Below are positions 1 through 11,500 of a DNA stretch of 41,138 bases, one piece after another. Source of the stretch: Zygnema cylindricum (Eukaryota > Streptophyta > Zygnematophyceae > Zygnematales > Zygnemataceae). The stretch lies in the NCBI GenBank assembly GCA_037447655.1, contig JBBHKE010000948.1, positions 1-41,138 of the forward strand. Reading direction: 5' to 3'. Position 1 is the first letter of the stretch; each line of letters starts with the position of its first letter. The notes under the pieces were generated by a model. It was not told the origin of the DNA. It did no database searches and saw nothing but the letters and a program-made list of their open reading frames with translations. Made by a program: the position numbers and the translations under genes.

Positions 1-349
1 ATTTATCTATATATTTTATCTTATAATAGATTAAATGCTCGTAGAATAGGTTTGTCTGTGTGACGTCACGACTTATGTTCACCTCATTTTCCATCTTTAA
101 GGACTCCTTCACAAATTCCTCCACTGTTTTAGGGGCAGTAGCCTGCAAACGACAAAAAAAAAACATTCGCAAAAGTCGAGTTTTCTTCTCCTACTTTTTG
201 AGTTTCCATAAATTTTCCTTACAAAATTCCTTCCGTGTTTACTTGTTAGAATCAAATTTAGGAAAGAAAAGGAAAAACAAAAAAAACAAAAAAAAGCCCG
301 TTTTAAATCTCTAAAAGAACCATCTCCGAGCATATATATCATATATATG

Positions 350-440
<91 letters not shown>

Positions 441-445
441 GTATA

Positions 446-489
<44 letters not shown>

Positions 490-3104
490 TACATATATAT
501 ATTCTTGTAAATAAAGTAATTTTTTTTGGGCTCACCGTCAAAGCCATGAAAGGGATATTGGGGAAAATGTATCGCAATTTCCCCAACTTCCCATAGGCTG
601 GTCGAAAATGGTTTTCCGTTTTACACATGTGGGCTTCCTGTGATTCAATTAATAGAATTGTCACTTAGTGAAACACAACACGAATGAAAAGCCAACGAGA
701 ATTAAAAACTAAGAAGTTAGCTAAAAACTAAAAAGTTGGAAAAAGCTTCAAAATGACATGCAAACGAGCTATATATACATATAAATATAATAAGATCCTA
801 CAGCTTAAATACCAAAGAGATTTTATTTTGTTTTTGTTTCGTTTGATACTCACATCAACGACGATGAAGGAAAGTTGATTTCGTTCAAAACAGGATCTCA
901 AAGCTTCGATCAGTCGAGGGCTTTTACCAAAAAGTCCTTCCGGAGTAACATACAAAAGTAATATTTCCCGACCAGGAAAAAAACCGGAAAGGATTTGTCT
1001 TATGTGGGCAAGCTCTTTCCAACCTCCTTGTTCTCCACTTATGTGTTTAAATGCCACTTGTCGATCTTCCGTGTTAATCTTCAAAACCTGTTGAAACATA
1101 AATACATACAAAGTTATACCAGATATTTTTTCTTTTTTTAATCTTTTTTCTTATGGAAACACACTCGCTTTTTCTGAAGGAGTCAATCTCGACATAACTC
1201 CTATCTTTTTTTTATCCAAACCCAAATTCCAATCTGAAACCTATCTTCATTCTTTTCAAAACTTTTGATTAAGATCCACTTTTTTCCTTGCGTCGATTCC
1301 TCCAGTAAAAGTGGAATTGCGTTCATTATTTTTGACTAAAACTTCGTATCGCATTCCGATGAATATGAAGCAATCCTACATCTATACTACATCGAGTCAA
1401 AATGAAATCACATCAAAAAATTTATAGATTGAATGGGAGAATATGAACATGAATATCAGCATTGTATCATCAGGAATCATAATATAGTATATGGAATGAA
1501 TACATTAGACATGCTGGTTCGCAGGTCAATAATAAGAAATTATCTCTGATACACATCTTTCTTTAAATGTTGTTTTAAACCAACTTACTTGGCTTTGAAT
1601 GAGGGCCCGATAAGGACTTATAACGACGACAGTTTTCCCACTAGCGAGAGCTGGAATTTGAAAGCATGCACTTTTACCTGCGACACAAATAAACAAATAA
1701 ATTAATTAATTAACGAATAAACAAATAAATCAATAATGAGGAAATGATATAAACCATCAATAATGAGGAATGATATAAACCATGATTAATGAGGAAAACC
1801 AGTTTAGCTAACCTAGCTAGCTATTTATTATGGTGATGACGTGCTCTCTTTATGTGTGTGATTTAAAATATTCAGCAGTTTGGTAACTATGTGTTTATGT
1901 ACGATACCACTTGCCTAATTTGGGATGTTATTTCTCATTTGGACCTTTTATGTCGATGTGATGAAACTTCACAGTTCCCCAAGTGAAACTTTTCTGCTTT
2001 CAAGATACCTTTGTTAAAAAGTGCATAAAACCCTTACGCTTTCGAGCAGTGTCCATCTATATTCAGCACTCTCGACCAAATCTTGTGATACTCTTTTGTG
2101 CCTCTACATTTTTTTCTCTATATTTCTTTCATTTGTAATTTCATGTAAGTTTAAAAATTTGCAATCAAAATTCTGCACTTCTTTCGCACATTTTGTGCAT
2201 GTTTGTGAATGTGGATATAAGGGAAAAACTATCCAACCATTCAAAAAGCAATTCCCAACAGGAAAAAACCATTGGGAAAGCAATACCGTAGCCTTGTAAA
2301 ACTACACCGTGTATCGCTAATAGTGTTAATATTTTTTTCTCCACTTAAAAGATCTTTGCTCCACTTAAAACATCTTTTCTCCATACACATCTGTCCTGTT
2401 TTCAATGTGAGACCGCTAATCGAAAGCCAAGAATCCTACCTTTCAATCGCAACCGTCAGAACCAAAATCCGATAAGTGTGTACGGAGAAACGATGTTTAA
2501 AGAGACAAAAAAAACATTAACACTTATAGTGATACATGGTGTAGTAGTAGAGTAGTAAGATTCTAGTTCATAAGGCGTACAGAAGTAGCTGAAGGTTGCA
2601 GATATACCTGCCCCAGCTCTCACCCGTATAAACGTATCCTTGCGCTGATATATACTCGTGATAGCCTGCAAATAATGGGCCAAAAAAAAGAAAAAAAGGT
2701 TGGAGGAGAGGAGAGAATGCTCTGAATTCCAGCATTGAGGGGTGGAAAGAGAAATGGTATAACAAAAACAGAAGTGATATTCCAGCATTTTACACAGAGC
2801 TTTATGAATCATCCCTCAGATTTCTGGTTTGAGAGAAAAAATTCTCCACACACCTTCTTTTGCCAATCATGCAAAGGTCCATTTATCTTGAGGATGCGTT
2901 TCGATCCTTCCACCTGTCTCCAATCGATACTCGCCAATACTCCTCTCGAGACTGACGATTCTCGATGGATTTTGCGCATCTCATTTTGCAATTTCTCTAA
3001 GGCTTCCTCCAAAAATCTCGTTTTATGACTGCATTCTTCATCAAGTTTTATACATGCAGCCACTTTGAGACTCGCATACTTGTTTCTATGTTGTTCTAGT
3101 TCTC
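1..3104 (-). CDS. RecQ-family ATP-dependent DNA helicase, partial (C-terminal half off the window)
   Basis: Six exons on the minus strand join in phase with GT-AG introns: 3104-2854, 2665-2608, 1677-1589, 1087-854, 637-536 and 142 to the left edge. Motifs appear in RecQ order: a coiled-coil-like N-terminal segment (ELEQHRNKY onward); motif 0 DWQKK before [10 protein letters not shown]; Walker A RAGAGKS across the 2608/1677 junction; motif Ia [24 protein letters not shown]; motif II VVDEAH, made by joining exons 4 and 5; FRPAY; motif III ALTATAP across the 536/142 junction; then NLFYEH. RecQ proteins unwind DNA 3'-5' in repair and replication. The loop after DEAH reads MCKTENH, where RecQ proteins usually have CxSQWGHD, so it is one residue shorter and lacks the Trp. 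The first listed exon enters in phase 1, so there is at least one more upstream exon, which I could not place. Helicase domain 2, RQC and HRDC lie outside. The family is secure; the subfamily is not. Confidence 0.88.
331..502. repeat. (TA)n/(TATG)n microsatellite in a RecQ intron
   Basis: About 170 bp of alternating TA and TATG/TGTA units fill much of the intron (143-535) between the DEAH exon and the motif III exon. All long reading frames over it are low-complexity Tyr/Ile strings and are not coding. Confidence 0.95.
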
Positions 3105-4095
3105 CTGCAGCAGCAAATATGAGGAAGATTGTATCGGGTATGAGTTTATTAAAGGGATCTAAGATTTTACCCTATGTTTTTTACCCAATAAAATGTCATA
3201 ACCTTTTTTTAGGTCAACAGTTTCTTTTGTTTTTTTTGTGAAATGTCACAACCTTCCTTTATGTCAACAACGACAATAGCATCTAACAAACTAATATTTA
3301 GTGTAGACAAGCTCAATAAATTTAAACCTCGTTTCCTACCTTTAAACATACACAAGATGATGCATTATTACCGTACAAGCATGCGAAAGTAAGATACACT
3401 CACGGGAAACAAGTTCTCTTTTTTTTTGTAAAATATGTATTGTTTCCATGTTTGGTTCCGATGTTTTCTAGTAAACTGGATGGTGAATATTGACTTTGCA
3501 TAAAATTGGCAGAAAACTGATGCAAAACTACATAAGGTACAAAGTATACAAACTTGAATATCTACAATACAGTGTATTTTTGTTTCCCCTTCCTGTATCA
3601 CTTGCCAAACAACTTTGCCACAAATTGGCAGAAAACTGACATGACGGTCGTGACTCAGCTGGACGAAGGTTAGGAGCAAACGCTACACGGTAAACGAACT
3701 TGAATATCTAAGGTAGAGTATTTTCTTTTTCCCTTTCCTTCATCGCTTTGCCCAGCAACACACGAGAGGGTTTTGAAAGTATTATGACGCATTGCTAAGA
3801 CTGACGCACGACGTATCATGCAAGTGTGAGATTAATGCCGCTTTGGGCTATTGATGCATGACGTGTCAACGCACGTGTGGTTCATCTGTGCGAGCGTCAT
3901 TTTTCTTGAAGGCCAACAACGGCGCCCGACGAACATGCAATAGTTGTAGACTGCAAACATTGGAATAAGTATACAACCAAAGATTACATATACGTGTGTT
4001 GTCATTTATTGTCATAGAGCAGTACTTTATCCACGCAAGTTCCAACCATAAATTTATCGTTTAGTTCACCCCTTCATGCAAATCTATGCAAAAAC
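3105..4095. other. RecQ upstream region with imperfect duplications; no gene recognised
   Basis: The 5' exon(s) of the RecQ gene should lie here or further right, but no exon can be supported. A segment containing TTGGCAGAAAACTGA occurs twice (about 3506 and 3625). CTTGAATATCTA with a following pyrimidine-rich stretch also occurs twice (about 3553 and 3700), so this is an imperfect local tandem duplication. Confidence 0.5.
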
Positions 4096-4098
4096 TAA

Positions 4099-5053
4099 GG
4101 GCGTGTTCCCATGTAACCGAAACTTTTAAAGGTTACTTTGAATTTTAGCGCAGATTTTACGGTGTACTTTTCAACGTGTTCCCATGTCAATCATTACTTG
4201 CGCCTTCATTACTTCAAATATGTGACAGTTGTAGACGTCTACAAAATATGCGACAGCCTACGACATTACGAAACGAAATGTAGACGACTACGAAACTTCG
4301 TAAAACTAGTGACGTCTACAAAAACGGCGACGATTGTAGACGTCGAGATTTTTGTGACATTGTAGATGTTTAGGGCTTTGTGACATTGCGAGGTCCTTGC
4401 GAAGTCATGCTACCTTATGACGTCATCGACACGTAAACTTTTCGCCATGGCTTCCCGATTTCTTTTTCTTACCGTTTATCATTCGATATGCCATCAAAAT
4501 GAAGCCAAAAATATTTAAAAATATATATATAAAAATATATATCTTTCATTTGATTCTATAATTGATGCATTTCATTTAGATATGAGAGAAAGAGGAGCGG
4601 TCGAATGAAAAAGATGGGGAGAGAGGAGGACGTTGTAAATTTTTGCAAAAGTGGAGGTCCGAGACCCCAACGATTTTGTTTCCGTACATGCTTTTCATTT
4701 TTGTACGTACATGTGCGTGACGAGCATGTAAAAAAATAGCGTGTACTCTCCCTCGTTCACAAAAAATCGAAGACGTTTCACGCGTGCAATACCTACTTTC
4801 TATTCGTCGATAGGCTTATATTTTGGTTAAAATCAGGTCGTGATTTGATTCCATTACAAGTGTGAAGATGAGCTGGAAGTGGGTTGCGATGATAATAACG
4901 CCAAATTGTCGTACTTTCCAAACTCTAAGATGACGCAAAATGTGTTTGTGTTTTTGCCGTTTTTCGTACGGTGTAATATTTTCTCGTTGGAATTCCCATT
5001 TTTTGTGAAAACGACAAAAAAAAGCCCTTACTTGAACACATGGGAACACGTCT
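4099..5053. mobile_element. PIF/Harbinger-like non-autonomous element H1
   Basis: The ends are GGGCGTGTTCCCATGT (4099-4114) and the near reverse complement ACATGGGAACACGTCT (ending 5053). They are flanked by TAA at 4096-4098 and 5054-5056, a 3-bp target duplication as in PIF/Harbinger. The interior is rich in repeated GTAGACGTC-type words (4220-4370). No transposase frame is visible. Its right end (rc GTAAGGGCTTTTTTTTGTCG) matches the left end of the element at 7573, so the two are relatives in opposite orientation. Confidence 0.75.
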
Positions 5054-5056
5054 TAA

Positions 5057-5561
5057 TGAAATCATAAACGTCAATCTTGTTTGGGCGTAAGCGCCATAAA
5101 TCAACATGTGCAAAATTGTACAATCAACATACACAAAAGTTAAAATCTAACCTGTTTTAAGATTTGACGGCCAATTAGTTAACCAACGTTCATTAGTTAA
5201 AAGTGTAAGCAACAGTTAACATTTCTTTCCAAGGTTGTGAACAACCTATGTCAAATAAAAAACATCGATCGACACCATTGTCATTATATTCACAACTGCA
5301 CCAAATGTCTAAACGATTCCCTGTGATTTTTCACAAGGCAAAGATAAATTGTTAGTCAACGGATTGACCGTCAACTTTTGAAACAAAAATATGATTTTGT
5401 ATGCTATTGTGTACTCAAATTGTACAATTTTTCAGTCGGTGAGTTTCCTATCGGCGACAATTATGATAATCAACATGTGGTTATCGTTATCAATAAGGTG
5501 ACCGATAGATCTTGTTATATCGTTATCGATGACTTTCGTCGATAAATGCCAACATATTTGC
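5057..5561. other. Intergenic, no gene recognised
   Basis: AT-rich sequence with several GATAACC/ATCGATAAC words near its right end. No exon, RNA gene or element end is visible, apart from the target duplication copy at 5562-5570. Confidence 0.5.
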
Positions 5562-5570
5562 ACGATAACC

Positions 5571-6209
5571 AGGGGCAGAGGTCGCAAAAGTCATAATTTT
5601 AGATAACCGAAAATGACCGTTTTTTATTTTTCAAAATTTGAGAACTCGGCGCCCAACCGGGGTATGTCACGCTCCTAAATTGTTAATCGTTAACCGAAAC
5701 GTGTTTACGAAAATAAAAGTTAACCGAAACTCGATTTCTCGCGACTAACCGTACCGCCCGAACCCAAATAAGTATAAAATTATTGGTACATCTCTTGTAT
5801 ACTTTCTAACGATAACAATAGTACAAAGTACAATAATGTTGGATTGTATGGACTGTACAAATTTTTATTTTTATTTCGTTTTTTGCTTACCTGACCGTAA
5901 CCAATTTTTTTCTACGAATCAACCGCCTGAATTCGCTCGGCCCCCCTAATTTGGCAACCGAATCCGTTATAGATCCGACGCATGCGTGCGGCTAACGGTC
6001 GGCCACAATTTCGGTTTACCGTTTGCAACCTCTGGGTTAGTCACGAGAAATCGAGTTTCGGTTGAATTTTGTTTTCGTAAGCGCGTTTCGGGTAACGATT
6101 AACAATTTAGGAGCGCGACATACCCCGGTCGGGCGCCGAGTTCTCAACTTTTGAAAAATAAAAAACAGTCATTTTCGGTTATCTAAAATTATGACTTTTG
6201 CGACCTCTG
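5571..6209. mobile_element. MULE-like hairpin element with 9-bp target duplication
   Basis: Two long inverted arms of about 170 bp (about 5577-5748 and 6036-6205) begin and end with CAGAGGTCGCAAAAGTCATA and its reverse complement. The 9-mer ACGATAACC flanks it at 5562-5570 and 6210-6218. Long terminal inverted repeats with an 8-11 bp duplication fit Mutator-like elements. The centre has no open frame of note. The left end carries five extra bases (AGGGG) with no partner on the right. Confidence 0.7.
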
Positions 6210-6334
6210 ACGATAACCGAGAGCCACCGATAACCGATATACCACTCGGGGGGGGGGGGAATTTCTACGTCGGGGTACTGTAAAATCCGTAGCGAACGAG
6301 TGATGTACGGACCGAAAAATGTTGGGCTATCGAT

Positions 6335-6570
6335 AGGCAAAGGTCGCAAACGGTCAACCGAAACCTTGACCGACCATTAACCGACCGCCGGCGCCGGATC
6401 TGGAACGGATTCGGTTGCCAAATTTTGAGGGCCGGGCGGTTGCGATCGGTCGATTCACCAGAAAAAGAAAAACGGTGGGTTACGGTCGGTCAATCAAAAA
6501 ACCAAAAAAAAGAAAATTTGGTACAGTCCGTACAATCCAACATTATTGTACTTTGTATTCTTTAGTATCG
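6335..6570. repeat. Inverted partner of the MULE-like loop (5800-6033)
   Basis: This stretch starts GGTCGCAAACGGTCAACCGAAA and is an approximate reverse complement of 5800-6033, including AACGGATTCGGTTGCCAAAT and TACAATCCAACATTATTGTA. It is probably a fragment of a second long-TIR family whose end resembles that of the 5571 element. Confidence 0.6.
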
Positions 6571-6594
6571 TGGAAGTACGTGACATCATGATTA

Positions 6595-7050
6595 GCGTCG
6601 CAAATCTGACATGGTAGTAACACTATTTTTTTTCGCAAAACTTAGGGAACGCGACAAAGCGTCGCAAATCTGACACGGTAGTAACACTATTCATTTTGCA
6701 ATCTTAGGGAACGCGACAAAGCGTCGCAAATCTGACACGGTACACCGCGAATCGTTATTAGACTAAAGAAATTATTAGAGTAAAGAAAACAATAGCATCA
6801 TTCATTCAAATTTAGTGCCAGGAGACTTGGCAAATTATGGTCCATGTCCTTAAATAATGTAATTTATTATATTTAAGGTATCAATGTCAAAATTTTGGGG
6901 TGCCGATATAGAGTACATAAGGCTAATAACGATTCACGGTGTAGTATACTATTCATTTCACAAATCTTAGGGAACGCGACAAAGCGTCGCAAATCTGACA
7001 CGTTAGTAAACACTATTCATTTCGCAAATCTAAGGGAACCCGACAAATCG
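6595..7050. repeat. About 63-bp tandem array, four units, one split by a MITE
   Basis: Units start GCGTCGCAAATCTGACA at 6595, 6659, 6721 and 6984, and each ends near AGGGAACGCGACAAA. The third unit is interrupted at its GGTA by the element at 6743-6941. No spacers or coding potential. Confidence 0.85.
6743..6941 (-). mobile_element. TA-MITE subfamily A, 199 bp
   Basis: The ends CACCGCGAATCGTTATTAG and CTAATAACGATTCACGGTG are flanked by TA on both sides (6741-6742, 6942-6943). The neighbouring tandem units read GACACGGTAGTAACACTATT uninterrupted, which gives the empty site directly. The interior matches the copies at 17138, 36683, 39693 and 40175. Confidence 0.88.
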
Positions 7051-7094
7051 TAATTATTGGCTTGCTCATACGTTGTACATTAGATAATTTTGTA

Positions 7095-7205
7095 CTTTTT
7101 TCGGTTACGGGCGGGCAAGGTTAGTCGCCAGAAATCGAGTGTCGGTTAACTTTTATTTTCGTAAACGCCGGTCGGTTTAACGGTTAACAATTTTGGAGCG
7201 TGACA
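7095..7205. repeat. Fragment of the MULE-like arm
   Basis: GGTTAGTCGCCAGAAATCGAG through GGTTAACAATTTTGGAGCGTGACATA matches the arm at about 6033-6122. The outer end is missing. The next 365 bp, up to 7572, holds nothing recognised. Confidence 0.6.
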
Positions 7206-7572
7206 TATACCACTGTGCCACCAGCTCGATGTTGAGACTGGCGGGTCCGTACCCATTTATTACGGGCGGCTCGAGTATGGATATTTCCATATTCTACCCC
7301 GTATTGGACCGGCTTCACGTGCCAATCCAACAGAAGGAAACATATTGGCTATCGGTATAAGGCTACCAATACACATTTTTATTAATTCATCAACAAGAGT
7401 CAAGAGGACGTTGGGCAGTTTTAAGTTTTGGGACTTTTCAGTGACTTGAGTGACTGCTCAAGCATTGTACGATTGTACCTTAGTTTGGCACGCTGAACTG
7501 TACTGTATTTCGCACTAAATGTTTGAACTCGAAGTACCCGCCACGAAATCCTGTTCACACCTTTTCCTCTGA

Positions 7573-8404
7573 GGGTATGTCCCCATGTGCATAAGTAAGG
7601 GTTTTTTTCTGTCGTTTTGCTGTAAAACTTAGCGCCGTACTGCCTAAGTTGCAACCGTACAAACGAATCGCAAATTTGTAGAGTACAATTGCGTCATCCT
7701 CGAATTTAGGATGTATGAAAATTTGTCGTCTTGTGTTTTTCGACCGACTTTCACGACAAAAAACGTCATCTTCAACCTTACGTTTAAAACACATGCGCGA
7801 TGTGTTTTAAAACTAGGTATTTCGATAAACAAATAGGAACATATATTCGCACGTGCCATAATTTTCGAAAATTTTCATACGATTTCCAAGGACAAAAAAA
7901 AGTACAGAATTCGCTATGTTTTGTCCGTTTGCGTTCGAATACGACGAAGAAAAGTACACAATTTGTTTGATTTTGTCCGTTTTCGTCCAGTACGGACTTC
8001 TTTTTTGCAGAGGTCTTCAAATTCCGATGCCATTTCACGTCGACCGGATAGGAGAAGCAAAGGCAAAGCGCCTCGTCTTCAACCGTCAAACGGCACAGGG
8101 TGGAAGGCGGTACGTCTACAATGTCACGGTAAGACATGCGACGTCATAAGCAGTTCCAAAAAATAACGTGCGACCACAAATTGTAGACGTTGACAGCCGT
8201 CATATGTATTGTTGACGTATACAATCGTCACATATTGTAGACGTTGACAGCCGTCATATGTATTGTTGACGTATACAATCGTCACAAGCGTGAGTTACGT
8301 TTTTGTCCTTACAAGACATAGGGACACTTGAAAACCGGGTCCGGCGGATCCGCGCTAAAATACAAAGTAAATTCGTTAAGTTACAAGTACATGGGGACAT
8401 ACCC
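7573..8404. mobile_element. PIF/Harbinger-like non-autonomous element H2
   Basis: A perfect 16-bp inverted repeat GGGTATGTCCCCATGT (7573-7588, and reverse complement ending 8404) is flanked by TGA at 7570-7572 and 8405-8407. It is 832 bp with no transposase frame. It resembles H1 (4099-5053) in ends and in GTAGACGT-rich interior. It ends 195 bp before the RPN12 start codon, so it forms part of that gene's upstream region. Confidence 0.78.
8181..8288. repeat. Two 54-bp direct repeats inside H2
   Basis: TTGTAGACGTTGACAGCCGT starts at 8181 and again at 8235, and the two 54-bp units are almost identical. This is an internal tandem duplication of the element. Confidence 0.9.
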
Positions 8405-8407
8405 TGA

Positions 8408-8599
8408 GGCCCTTTGCAATACCGTACGGGTAGACAAGGTGAGGTACATTTCCGTTTCCTTTGTACTAGGTCGTTTTTGATTGCAGAAAAGTAGATTCGC
8501 TGTGCATCTCTGGTCTTGTTCAGCAAGGTGGTCTTGCATCGATTTCCTCTTCAGCGTTATATTAAGCATTTTTCTTTTAGGTTGTACCTTTCAAGCAAT
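8408..8599 (+). promoter_or_regulatory. RPN12 upstream region / 5' UTR
   Basis: Only about 190 bp separate the transposon end from the RPN12 ATG. The stretch is pyrimidine-rich near the gene (TTTCCTCTTCAGCG, TTTTTCTTTTAG). No clear TATA box or known proteasome-gene element is visible. The assignment rests on position only. Confidence 0.35.
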
Positions 8600-11500
8600 A
8601 TGGCTGGTAGTTTGCAGGACGCGGAGAAGTTGTTTGGGACCTTTAAGAGCAGCTATGACAAGGGGGAGTTGGACGCTTGCCATGATATTCTAGGAAAATT
8701 GAAGGTAATTTTCTTTAGTCTTTTGTTCCATGATTTCCTGTAATTTCTTGCTGTTACTCCCTAGAATTCAAGAACATTTTTACTATTCAGTTTGTTGGGT
8801 TCAACTTTTTGACAAGGTTGGTGTTAAACTATCATTCTCTGCTCAATTTTTTTTCTACAATCAGCAGTTAAATATTGTCATAAAACATTGAACAGGTTCA
8901 AAACCGCTGGCTTTAAGATTCCTGTTCAGTCGGGCATTCTACAGAAATCAGAAACTGAAATTGATGTTTTAAAACGTAATAAATCGTAAATGTCAACTTA
9001 TGCATCAGATTTCTTTTGTTTTTAATGTTTATTACTGTGCAACCATTTTTTTGACCATCAATGCATCTGCCGGTCTGTATAATTGCAGCTTAAACTTACC
9101 GAGTTTCCCGCTCTTCCACCACTGTACCAGTCCTCATCAACTGCTCAAGAAGAGCTTCTATTGGCAAGTATGGTTTCTCTGAAACGATGTCTTATGTTAT
9201 GCATGGATTGGCCGAGCCTGGAGGGAATTCACGAATTTCACTGTTATTGATCTCAGGATGGTTTCTGCGCTTACACACCCTCTTCAAGTGGGCACTACTA
9301 TTAGGATAATCACTGCTGTTTTCTGAAGCTTCTTGCGCATGTTATTTTTAGTGGTTCAAATGCAGATAATGTATATATAAAGTATATGTATGTATTATGT
9401 ACATATCCGTGGCTATTTTTGCAGGAGAAATTTTGGAATATGCTGTAGCGTTGAGTGTAAAAAGGGAGGATGAATCAGCTTTTGAGCGCAACTTCTTGCA
9501 GCTAAAAGCCTACTACACAGACACACGGTAAGTTTTGCTTGCCTTTGATGTCTGTCGACAGGCATGTCAGCTGATCAGTGCACCGCCCATCGCTTTTAGA
9601 AGTTATTACTGTAAATTTGAATTTAAAATGTATAGTTATAATTTAGGTAGGGAGACGTAGCGGATTTTAGTCCGCTCACTTACAATATTTTATGATTTTT
9701 GATCGAGTTAGTGTTTTTAAATTTAATAGGGATGAGCGGTGCCATTCTGTATCTTTGTATTGCCACTACAGCATAATTTTTCTGTTCAAGGGGTTGCATG
9801 TTAGCAATGCACCCCCTGTGGATAACAATTCCCTTGTGGACGAGCAGATTACACTGTTACTTAGTCATCAACCGAAGGCGTAGAGAGATGGCTCAGCTGC
9901 GCTCTCCAGTAGTTATTTTTTTTCTTTCGATAAAGGTGTTTCGTTTGGTCTCTGATGGCAGTCTATGATTTTGGCTAGACTTGTATGAAGCTAAATTAAG
10001 TTGATTTTCTACACGCAAATTCACGTGGGATTGTTGGACTAGCAAGTTTGTTCCTTAAAGGCATACCCATGGTGGTGTTAAAGGCTGTAGATATTCTGGG
10101 CATAAAATAAGTAGTTTGACAAGCATGTGTATGTCTGCAGTAGCACCCTTATCGAAATTTGTGGCAGGAAAGCTGCACTTTGTGGAAACAATCGACCATG
10201 CACGGTTATTTGGGAAATTTAAAGAGTTTAATGTCGTATTTGATATAACTCTGTTTATTGTGTACTGACCATCTAGTGTGTTATTCAATTTTGAAAATAC
10301 TATTAAAAGGTTACAACGTAAGGAGAATTGTAACCCTTACCTTAATAGGTATGTTGTGCTGCACATTGAGGCATGACTTTTAACAATAAAATACACCACT
10401 GGTTTTTCTTTTGTGTCGCAACTTAAGTTGTAACAGTCTCACGGGCAATTGCAGAAAGAAATAGAGTTATGAATTACTGCTCTTTTTCTAAGGAATAGTC
10501 TTGGGTTCAGGATTCTTCAACGAGGCATATATCCTCTTAGAAAGGACATGAGTAGATTGCCTCTCAGTTCTAGCAATGGCCTAGCTTGTTACTCGAGTTG
10601 GAAGGTCATTAATAAGCGATTTAGATTTCATTGGTTGACATTGTATTCCATCATTTTATTAGGATGGCTTACCAAGTAAATTTTAATCGCATTTGGTTTT
10701 CTATGTTTTGGAAGTCGGTGTCCTATATGCCCTTTGCATTAATGTGAATGGCTGATTTCAATTTGTTTTACGGGCATATATAATGCTTGAGGTTTTACAG
10801 CTGGTAAACCCTTGCTCATATCCTTGTCTGGTGAGTTGGTGTTTGATACTGCTTGTTGTTGGAGCCTGTTCTACCATGTATTGCTACATACACAGCACAA
10901 CATACATACCACGTGTTGCTGTCACAAACTATGGTGCATCCGTCTGCGTGAAAACCTGTATGTTGCCTTGGGAAGCCAGTGCGTTAGCCCTTTTCCTAAA
11001 GCATATAGTATGATTGGTCTATAGGAGTGAGGGCATCACAAAGGGGTCCTGCCATTTGACATTCACATTATATGTCGAAAATTGATTGTTTGCATTGAGT
11101 GGTGATTCTCAATTCATGTATTCATTTTCAAGATTAGGATGAGCATTTGACGTTTACTGAGTCTGAAATGTGGTTACATTACTTGATCATAACGTGTAAG
11201 CTTGGGTTAAGCATATGTAGCATCTAGGCTTTTTTTCTCTTATGTTTCGCTGATATATTGAAATTAGTGTGTACTGTAGATGCTTGCAACGAGCACCTTG
11301 GAGCAGTTTTTTTCATTTTATGTACAAGCTAGCTATGATCACCTTTTTATAGTTTTTTGCGATGAGATTTTTTGGAAGCCATGCAGATTTGTTCATAGCA
11401 GGTAGTTCTCACTGAAATTCATTAAAACTAACTCTTTGTTCAGACTACCCAATTAAAAGCTCTTTCCAGTCCCTAGCCCCATTGTCTGATTTTCCTTCTT

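Noticed and set aside
109-664. Minus-strand frames rich in Tyr/Ile
   Set aside because: They translate the TA/TATG microsatellite in an intron; only the 3'-most part (536-637) is a real RecQ exon.
9692-11024. Open frames within RPN12 intron 3
   Set aside because: The flanking exons join in phase across the whole intron, and none of the frames shows a recognisable domain.
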